Below, piece by piece: positions 5,319 to 10,730 of a stretch of DNA of 10,730 bases (within the stretch, counting starts at the first letter, position 1; each line of letters starts with the position of its first letter). The notes under the pieces were generated by a model. It saw only the letters and a list, made by a program, of their open reading frames with translations, was not told where the DNA came from and did not search any database. A program made the position numbers and the translations under genes. Origin of the DNA: Oscillospiraceae bacterium (GTDB lineage: Bacteria; Bacillota; Clostridia; Oscillospirales; Oscillospiraceae); NCBI GenBank assembly GCA_904501855.1, contig CAJGCI010000058.1, positions 1-10,730 of the forward strand, in the 5' to 3' direction.

Positions 5319-7403
5319 ATGCTGGAATTGTTATCGCCTGCCGGCTCACCGGAAGCGGTGATCGCGGCAGTTCAGAACGGCGCCGATGCCGTATATATGG
5401 GACTGGACGGATTCAATGCCCGGAGAGGGGCCAAGAACTTCTCCGTGACGGAATTTGCCAAAGCGGTGCGCTACTGCCACATCCGCGGATGCAAGGTCTA
5501 TGTGACGCTCAATACGCTGGTCAGCGACAAGGAGATGGAAGAACTGGTGGAGATGGCCAGGGTGGCCTCCGACACCGGAGCCGACGCCATCCTCGTTCAG
5601 GATCTGGGCGTGGCGGCGGTACTGCGGGAAGCGGTACCGGATATCCCGCTGCATGCCAGCACGCAGATGAGCATCCACAACCTGGCCGGTGCCCTGGCGG
5701 CACAGCAGATGGGCATGACCCGCGTGGTCCTGGCGAGGGAACTGTCCCTGGAACAGATCCGCTTCATCTGCCGGAACACCACGGTGGAAGTGGAAGTCTT
5801 CGTCCACGGCGCCCTGTGCTTCTGCCACTCCGGACAGTGCTACATGAGCTCCATGATCGGACGACGCAGCGGCAACCGGGGCATGTGCGCCCAGCCCTGC
5901 CGCATGCAGTACTCCCTGGGAGGACGAAAGGACAACTACCCCATGTCCCTGAAGGACAGCTGTCTCATCGACCATCTTCAGGAACTGGAGGACGCCGGTG
6001 TGGCCTGCGTCAAGATCGAGGGACGAATGAAGCGGCCGGAATACACCGCCATCGTCACCGGGATCTACTCCAAAGTCATCAAGAATCATCATGTCCCCAC
6101 GGAGGAAGAGCGGGAGATCCTGAAAAACGCCTTCTCCCGTCAGGGATTTACCGACGGTTACTTCACCGGAAAGAAGGACGACATGTTCGGTGTCCGGGAG
6201 GAGCCGGAACGGGATGCCCAGCGTATCTACGACGATGCACGCCGGGACTATGCCAACTCCGAAGCCAAGCGGGTGAACGTGCGGATGTACAACCGCATCG
6301 TCCCCGACCGCCATTTCCAGGCGGTATGTGTGGATGAGGACGGCAACCAGTTCGCCGTGGAGGGCCCCGTGCCTCAGCGTGCCCTCAAGCAGCAGCTGAC
6401 CCAGGAACTGGTGCGCAACCAGATGACCAAGACCGGCGGAACGCCCTACGAGGTCACGGAGATCCAGACCCAGCTGTCCGACGGCCTGCACCTGTCCGCC
6501 TCGGCGCTGAACGATGCCCGCCGCCAGCTCATCTCCGGACTGACGGAGGAACGGGGACGTCCGCCCCGCCGCCGCAGCGGGTCCGTCCCGCCCCGGCCCC
6601 TGGAGCGCAGCGTGCCCAAGACACCGAAGATGATCTTCCAGTTCCGGTCCACGGAACAGATGACCCCGGCGCTGGCGGAGATGCGTCCCGACTATATCTA
6701 CCTTCCCGTGGATCTGATGGTGACGGAGTTCGACGCCATGATGCCCTTCGTGGAAAAAGGAGCGGTGCCCGTGGCGGTGCTGCCCCGGATCATCTACGAC
6801 CGGGAGACGGAGGACGTGCGCAACAAGCTGGCGTCTCTGTACCAGAAGGGGATCAACGAATGCCTCTGCGGCAACTTGGGACATATCTTCATCGCACGGG
6901 AAGTGGGGATGAACGTCCGGGGAGACTTCGGACTGAACCTGCACAACTCCTGGGCACTGGACATGGCCCGTCAGGCGGGGATGATGTCCGCCACGGCCTC
7001 CTTTGAACTGCGTCTGGCGCAGATCCGGGACCTTTCCAAGTCCCTGGATACGGAGCTGATCGTCTACGGACGGCTTCCCCTGATGGTCTCCGACCAGTGC
7101 ATCATCTCCCGGTCCGCAGGTAAGTGTAACTGCGAGAACCCGGTGCAGATGTCCGACCGCATGGGATCGGTGTTCCCCGTGGTGCGGGAATACGGATGCC
7201 GCAATGTGGTCTATAACGCCCACAAGCTGTTCCTGGCGGACAAGATGGAGGATCTGTTCGGCTGCGGACTGTGGGGCGTGCGCATGATGTTCACCACCGA
7301 GAACCCCCGGGAGTGCGAGGAAGTGGCCCGCTGTTATCAGGGAGAGAGCGACTATACGCCCAACATGATGACCCGCGGCCTGTATTACCGCGGGGTGGAA
7401 TGA
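5319..7403 (+). CDS. U32-family protein with DUF3656 domain, RlhA/TrhP-like RNA hydroxylation enzyme
   Basis: A 694-residue protein annotated in databases as peptidase U32. Characterised bacterial relatives in E. coli act in RNA hydroxylation: RlhA on 23S rRNA C2501 and TrhP on tRNA uridine 34. The N-terminal U32 domain starts MLELLSPAGSPEAVIAAVQNGADAVY. It holds HASTQMSIHN (112-121), the signature VHGALCFCHSGQC (162-174), GNRGMCAQPCR (185-195) and KIEGRMKRPEY (232-242). Cysteines 167, 174, 190 and 194 are candidates for the Fe-S site. The middle region matches the DUF3656 type, which makes RlhA the closer relative. C594, C603 and C605 near the C-terminal end form an additional cluster. The ATG at 5319 has AAGGGG six bases upstream; an earlier in-frame ATG at 5232 lies upstream of the promoter. 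It heads the operon and its stop overlaps maf (TGATG). The exact RNA substrate here is inferred. Confidence 0.88.
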   Translation: MLELLSPAGSPEAVIAAVQNGADAVYMGLDGFNARRGAKNFSVTEFAKAVRYCHIRGCKVYVTLNTLVSDKEMEELVEMARVASDTGADAILVQDLGVAAVLREAVPDIPLHASTQMSIHNLAGALAAQQMGMTRVVLARELSLEQIRFICRNTTVEVEVFVHGALCFCHSGQCYMSSMIGRRSGNRGMCAQPCRMQYSLGGRKDNYPMSLKDSCLIDHLQELEDAGVACVKIEGRMKRPEYTAIVTGIYSKVIKNHHVPTEEEREILKNAFSRQGFTDGYFTGKKDDMFGVREEPERDAQRIYDDARRDYANSEAKRVNVRMYNRIVPDRHFQAVCVDEDGNQFAVEGPVPQRALKQQLTQELVRNQMTKTGGTPYEVTEIQTQLSDGLHLSASALNDARRQLISGLTEERGRPPRRRSGSVPPRPLERSVPKTPKMIFQFRSTEQMTPALAEMRPDYIYLPVDLMVTEFDAMMPFVEKGAVPVAVLPRIIYDRETEDVRNKLASLYQKGINECLCGNLGHIFIAREVGMNVRGDFGLNLHNSWALDMARQAGMMSATASFELRLAQIRDLSKSLDTELIVYGRLPLMVSDQCIISRSAGKCNCENPVQMSDRMGSVFPVVREYGCRNVVYNAHKLFLADKMEDLFGCGLWGVRMMFTTENPRECEEVARCYQGESDYTPNMMTRGLYYRGVE

Positions 7404-7975
7404 TGGAGATCATTCTGGCCTCGGCGTCCCCGCGGCGCCTGGAATTGATGAATATGCTGGGATTTGAGGATCTCACCGTACTTCCCGCTGTCGGAGAGGA
7501 GAACGTGGACCTGAACCAGCCGCCCCACGAGATCGTGCGTCAGCTGGCCATGAACAAGGCGGTGGAGGTCTCCCTCCGCTGCGGGGGACAACCCCTGATA
7601 GTGGCGGCGGACACGATTGTGTGGTATAATAACAAAGTTTACGGAAAACCCGAGGACGAGGAGGATGCCTTCCGCATGCTCCGGAGCCTGTCGGGAAACA
7701 CCCACTCGGTCTTTACCGGCGTCGCCGTGTTCCGCGGCGGAGAGATGGATCTCCGCAGCGAGGAGAGCCGGGTGACCTTCCGGGAACTGTCCGATGAGGA
7801 GATCCGGGGCTATATCGCCACAGGAGAGCCCATGGACAAGGCCGGAGCTTACGGTGTGCAGGGGAAGGGAGCCGTGTTTGTGGAACACCTGGACGGCGAC
7901 TTCTTCAATGTCATGGGACTGCCTCTGTGCACACTGGCACAAATGCTCAAACAGCAGGGAGTAGAAGTGTTTTGA
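7403..7975 (+). CDS. maf: Maf nucleoside triphosphate pyrophosphatase
   Basis: A 190-residue cytosolic enzyme that hydrolyses non-canonical or excess nucleoside triphosphates (dTTP/UTP type) to the monophosphate and pyrophosphate. It shows the phosphate-binding ASASPRR (6-12), MNKA with K52, the catalytic AADT (D70), GKPEDEEDAFRMLRSLSG (81-98), TGVAV (105-109) and the closing block GEPMDKAGAYGVQGKGAVFVEHLDGDFFNVMGLPL (141-175). Length is normal for the family. ATGs at 7400 and 7403 are adjacent and in frame; 7403 gives better spacing from the GGGGTGG at 7392-7398. It overlaps the U32 stop by one base and the mreC start by four. Maf is a classic neighbour of mre genes in Firmicutes. Confidence 0.95.
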   Translation: MEIILASASPRRLELMNMLGFEDLTVLPAVGEENVDLNQPPHEIVRQLAMNKAVEVSLRCGGQPLIVAADTIVWYNNKVYGKPEDEEDAFRMLRSLSGNTHSVFTGVAVFRGGEMDLRSEESRVTFRELSDEEIRGYIATGEPMDKAGAYGVQGKGAVFVEHLDGDFFNVMGLPLCTLAQMLKQQGVEVF

Positions 7976-8814
7976 AAAAATATCTGACCAAAAAAGGAAT
8001 ACGGATCGGCGCCATCATTGCGGCAGCCGCCCTGGTGGTCGCACTGATCACCAGCCTTTTCGGCGGCCGCTCGCCTCTTTTCCGGAATATGTCCGGTTCC
8101 GCCCGGAAACCGGTGCAGAAGGCGGCTCAGTCCCTGGCGGACTGGCTGGGAGACATCTACGGATACATGTTCGAGTTCGACAGCATCCAGGAGGAGAACG
8201 AGGCTCTGAAGAGCCAGCTGGCGGAAGCGGAGGAGAAAGTCCGCCGCACCGAGGATCTGGAGAAGGAGAACCAGAGGCTCAATGAACTTCTGGGATTCAT
8301 CCAGAGCCATTCCGACTACAAGACCCAGTCGGCCCGTGTCATTGCCCAGTCCTCTTCCAACTGGTCTTCCACCCTGACCATCAGCCAGGGCAAGAAGAAC
8401 GGCATCGAAGTGGGAGATCCCGTGATCACCGAGACCGGCTATCTCGTGGGACAGGTGACGGAGGTGGGCTCCAGCTGGGCCACCGTCAGTACGGTCATCG
8501 ACGCGGCGGCCAGCATCGGTGCCGTAGCCTCGGAATCCGGTTCCACCGGCATGATCCGGGGAGACTACAACCTGATGCAGAAAGGCCTGACGCAGATCAC
8601 CTATCTGCCCAATGACTCGCAGATCTTCGAAGGGGACACCGTTGTCACCTCCGGCGTCGGCGGCCAGTTCCCCTACGGCCTGGTCATCGGCACCGTGGCA
8701 TCCGTTCAGTCACAGGCCGGCGGCCAGGTGGAGCTGGGCATCGTTAAGCCTGCCTGCAACACCGGACGCCTGGTGCAGGTATTTGTCATTACGAAATTCA
8801 ACGTGGTGGGTTAA
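7972..8814 (+). CDS. mreC: Rod shape-determining protein MreC
   Basis: A 280-residue elongasome protein that links the cytoplasmic MreB system to wall synthases outside the membrane. Residues 1-9 are basic, 10-30 form the single membrane anchor, and 70-108 form a coiled coil (SIQEENEALKSQLAEAEEKVRRTEDLEKENQRLNELLGF). The beta-rich MreC domain follows, with ARVIAQSSSNW (121-131), LTISQGKKNGIEVGDPVIT (135-153), GLVGQV-like TGYLVGQV (155-162), GDTVVTSGVGGQFPYGLVIG (221-240). The start is TTG at 7972, overlapping the maf stop as TTGA, with AGGGAG 10 bases upstream (7956-7961). This is chosen over the upstream in-frame GTG at 7927, which would extend the protein into maf without homology. Confidence 0.94.
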   Translation: MKKYLTKKGIRIGAIIAAAALVVALITSLFGGRSPLFRNMSGSARKPVQKAAQSLADWLGDIYGYMFEFDSIQEENEALKSQLAEAEEKVRRTEDLEKENQRLNELLGFIQSHSDYKTQSARVIAQSSSNWSSTLTISQGKKNGIEVGDPVITETGYLVGQVTEVGSSWATVSTVIDAAASIGAVASESGSTGMIRGDYNLMQKGLTQITYLPNDSQIFEGDTVVTSGVGGQFPYGLVIGTVASVQSQAGGQVELGIVKPACNTGRLVQVFVITKFNVVG

Positions 8815-9363
8815 GTGTTAGCTGAGATATTACAACAGATCAATAAGGAAAAGGTGTGGAAAGGCGTCTGCTATTTTCTGGTGATCCTGGGGACCCTGAT
8901 GATCCAGAACCTTCTGATGCCCCATCTCACCATTCTGAAAGTCCGCCCGCTGATCATTCCCGCGGCCGCCGTGGCGGTGGGGATGTTCGAAGGAGGGACC
9001 TACGGCGCGATCTTCGGACTGTTTCTGGGATTCTTTGCCGACATGAGCTTTGCCGAGAACACGGTGCTGTTCCTGGTGATCATGGGCATCCTGGGCTTTG
9101 CCGCAGGCTTCGCTGCGGACTTCTACCTCAACCGCACCTTCATCCCCTATATGGCAGCCGCGTTCGCCGGCCTGCTCTTTACGGCGGTGATCCAGATGAT
9201 CCGGCCCTTCATCGTGGGGTCCGGAGCCGGACGCGTGATCCTAACCGGTCTGCTGCAGACCGTGTGGGCACTGCCCTTTGCCGCCCTGTACTTCCCGGTG
9301 ATCCGGGCCATCTCCCGGCACTTCGACGGACCTTCGGAGCGAAAGGACCGGGACCACATCTGA
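8815..9363 (+). CDS. mreD: Rod shape-determining protein MreD
   Basis: A 182-residue polytopic membrane protein with about six hydrophobic segments (roughly 16-35, 44-58, 62-77, 83-102, 108-128 and 143-162) and a short polar tail. Size, hydropathy, the segment AIFGLFLGFFADMSF (65-79) and position right after mreC identify it as MreD, the membrane partner of MreC in the elongasome. It starts with GTG at 8815, directly after the mreC TAA with no gap, and GGTGGG (8805-8810) provides a close ribosome-binding site. Translation is probably coupled to mreC. MreD sequences are poorly conserved, so context carries much of the call. Confidence 0.9.
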   Translation: MLAEILQQINKEKVWKGVCYFLVILGTLMIQNLLMPHLTILKVRPLIIPAAAVAVGMFEGGTYGAIFGLFLGFFADMSFAENTVLFLVIMGILGFAAGFAADFYLNRTFIPYMAAAFAGLLFTAVIQMIRPFIVGSGAGRVILTGLLQTVWALPFAALYFPVIRAISRHFDGPSERKDRDHI

Positions 9364-9399
9364 ACGATCTGACAGACCAGCCATTCACAGAGGTTTGCT

Positions 9400-10730
9400 A
9401 TGCAGAATAAGTTTATTAAATCAGACAGGCTCGTGATCCTGTCCATCCTTCTGCTGATCATGCTCAGCGTGTACTTCATTTTCCTGTACAAGCTGCAGAT
9501 CATCGAAGGAGATGCCTACTCGGAGCGCAGCGCCAACTCTCTGGCGTCGCTGCAGACGGTGGAAGCCGCCCGGGGAAGCATCATGGACCGCTACGGCCGA
9601 TCTCTGGTTACCAACTCACAAAGCTATAACATCGTGCTCAACGAGACGGAGCTGTTCAATCAGGACGATCCCAACCGGGCCATCCTGAATCTGGTGAACT
9701 TCGTCCGGGTGCGCGGCACGTCCTACATCGACGAACTGCCCATCACATCCGAACCGCCCTTTACCTACACGGAGATGACCAACGGCCAGAAAACGGCCCT
9801 GAAGGCCTATCTGAAGGACAAGGACCTGGATGAGAACACCAGTGCCGTGGAGCTTCTGAGCTACATGCGCACCCGCTATAAGATCGACAACAACTATTCC
9901 GCGGAGGAGATGCGCACCATCGCCGGCATCCGTTACGAGATCAACGTCCGTTACGCGGCGGGGTCCGGCACCAACCAGTACATCTTCGTGGAAGACGCCG
10001 ATAAGGATCTTATCACGGCGCTGCTGGAGAACGATTATCCCGGCGTCAGTGTGCAGACCACCTACACGAGAAACTACAGCACCAAGAATGCCGCCCATCT
10101 GCTGGGCTACATCGGTGCCATGAACGCGGAGGAGTACGCCACCTACCGCGCCAGCGGATACTCCATGAACGCCAAGGTGGGCAAGGAAGGCGCGGAAAAG
10201 GCCTATGAGAGCTACCTTCACGGCAGTGACGGCCTGGCCACTATCACCACCACCAAGGAGGGCGCCGTGACCGGCACCATCTACACCACCGAACCGGAAC
10301 CGGGCAACAACATCTACCTCACCATCGACCTGGCCTTCCAGGAGGAACTGGAAAAGATCCTGGAAAACGGCGTGCAGCGTCTGAAGGAGGAAGTGGCGGA
10401 GAACGCCGCCCGGAAGGGCCTGGAAGTGTCGGATGAGAACGGAAACCGCGTCACCGGCGGCGCCGTGGTCGTGGTGGACGTGGATACCGGCGAGCCACTG
10501 GGCATGGCCAGCTATCCCAGCTTCGACCTGACCCAGCTGAAGAAGAACTACCAGAAGCTGTCCACGGAAAAGGACGCTCCCATGTTCAACCGTGCCACCA
10601 TGGGCACCTACGCCCCCGGTTCCACCTTCAAGCCCTGTACCGCCATTGCAGCCCTCAGCGAGGGGATCATCGATCTCAACTCCACCATCGTCTGCAACGG
10701 TATCTTTGAAAAATACGCATCCGCGGGCTA
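9400..10730 (+). CDS. mrdA: Penicillin-binding protein 2, elongation transpeptidase (5' part, cut by the window edge)
   Basis: A class B penicillin-binding protein that cross-links peptidoglycan during cell elongation with MreC/MreD. The first 443 codons are present and the frame is open to the edge. I translated it from the ATG at 9400, which has AGAGG six bases upstream (9389-9393). Residues 1-10 are cytosolic and 11-30 are the membrane anchor. ARGSIMDRYGRSL (57-69) is the conserved start of the dimerisation/pedestal domain. HLLGYIG and GKEGAEKAYESYLHGSDG follow, then LTIDLAFQEELE, which precedes the transpeptidase domain. The active-site motif PGSTFKP carries the catalytic serine S408 (S-T-F-K). 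The SxN and KTG motifs lie beyond the window. A charged insert (EEVAENAARKGLEVSDENGN) sits just before the GGAVVVVD strand. It follows mreD by 36 bases. Confidence 0.93.
   Translation, partial: MQNKFIKSDRLVILSILLLIMLSVYFIFLYKLQIIEGDAYSERSANSLASLQTVEAARGSIMDRYGRSLVTNSQSYNIVLNETELFNQDDPNRAILNLVNFVRVRGTSYIDELPITSEPPFTYTEMTNGQKTALKAYLKDKDLDENTSAVELLSYMRTRYKIDNNYSAEEMRTIAGIRYEINVRYAAGSGTNQYIFVEDADKDLITALLENDYPGVSVQTTYTRNYSTKNAAHLLGYIGAMNAEEYATYRASGYSMNAKVGKEGAEKAYESYLHGSDGLATITTTKEGAVTGTIYTTEPEPGNNIYLTIDLAFQEELEKILENGVQRLKEEVAENAARKGLEVSDENGNRVTGGAVVVVDVDTGEPLGMASYPSFDLTQLKKNYQKLSTEKDAPMFNRATMGTYAPGSTFKPCTAIAALSEGIIDLNSTIVCNGIFEKYASAG

Noticed and set aside
3206..5361. Two overlapping plus-strand frames (3206-4369 and 4132-5361) opposite dnaI and the DnaD-like gene
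   Set aside because: Both are antisense to well-supported genes and have no recognisable domain; the second even runs through the divergent promoter region.
5346..7223. Long open frame (625 codons) on the minus strand opposite the U32 gene
   Set aside because: It is a shadow of the GC-rich U32 gene. The product is His/Gly/Val-rich with no recognisable domain and no ribosome-binding site was found, whereas the plus-strand frame has clear family motifs throughout.
9616..10221. Minus-strand frame of 201 codons opposite PBP2
   Set aside because: The plus strand encodes PBP2 across this stretch with correct motifs. The antisense product is a Val/Gly/His-rich shadow.
1..10730. Search by eye for CRISPR arrays, tRNA genes, transposase genes, phage genes or toxin-antitoxin pairs
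   Set aside because: No repeated spacer pattern, cloverleaf, transposase motif or terminal inverted repeat was seen. All space is taken by the listed housekeeping genes and short intergenic regions.

Overview
The window looks like ordinary chromosome from a GC-rich member of the Firmicutes, most likely class Clostridia. The evidence is the gene set: an RNase Y tail, a DnaD/DnaB-family protein paired with a DnaI-type helicase loader, maf-mreC-mreD-PBP2, and a PadR/DUF1700/DUF4097 cassette. Shine-Dalgarno sites are strong and start codons include TTG and GTG. Genus cannot be fixed from sequence alone. I see no tRNA, rRNA, CRISPR array, insertion sequence or phage gene, and no gene-less stretch longer than 300 bases.

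Layout from left to right: (1) The 3' end of rny (RNase Y), closed by a strong intrinsic terminator. (2) A compact plus-strand cassette with its own near-consensus sigma-A promoter: a PadR-family repressor, a DUF1700/HAAS membrane protein that overlaps it by 14 nt, and a DUF4097 protein with a seven-rung repeat. The promoter carries two inverted repeats suited to PadR autoregulation. A long hairpin ends the cassette and probably serves as a bidirectional terminator against the converging operon. (3) A minus-strand operon, read right to left: DnaD/DnaB-like primosome protein, DnaI-like helicase loader, then a DUF2804 protein. The three genes are joined by 4-base start/stop overlaps. (4) A 176-base divergent region where two sigma-A promoters point away from each other with overlapping -35 boxes inside a palindrome. 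The minus-strand leader also contains a GC-rich hairpin. (5) A plus-strand operon: a U32/DUF3656 protein of the RNA-hydroxylation type, maf, mreC, mreD and the start of PBP2 (mrdA), which runs off the right edge.

Functionally, the right operon joins an RNA-modification enzyme, nucleotide house-cleaning (Maf) and the elongasome parts that drive lateral wall growth. The left divergent operon makes helicase-loading proteins. The shared promoter region therefore sits between a replication-initiation operon and a cell-elongation operon. mreB, commonly found between maf and mreC, is absent from that position. I found no clearly undescribed system. The best leads are the back-to-back promoter with TTGT/ACAA repeats, the DUF2804 gene coupled to the helicase loader, the missing mreB, and the PadR operator architecture.
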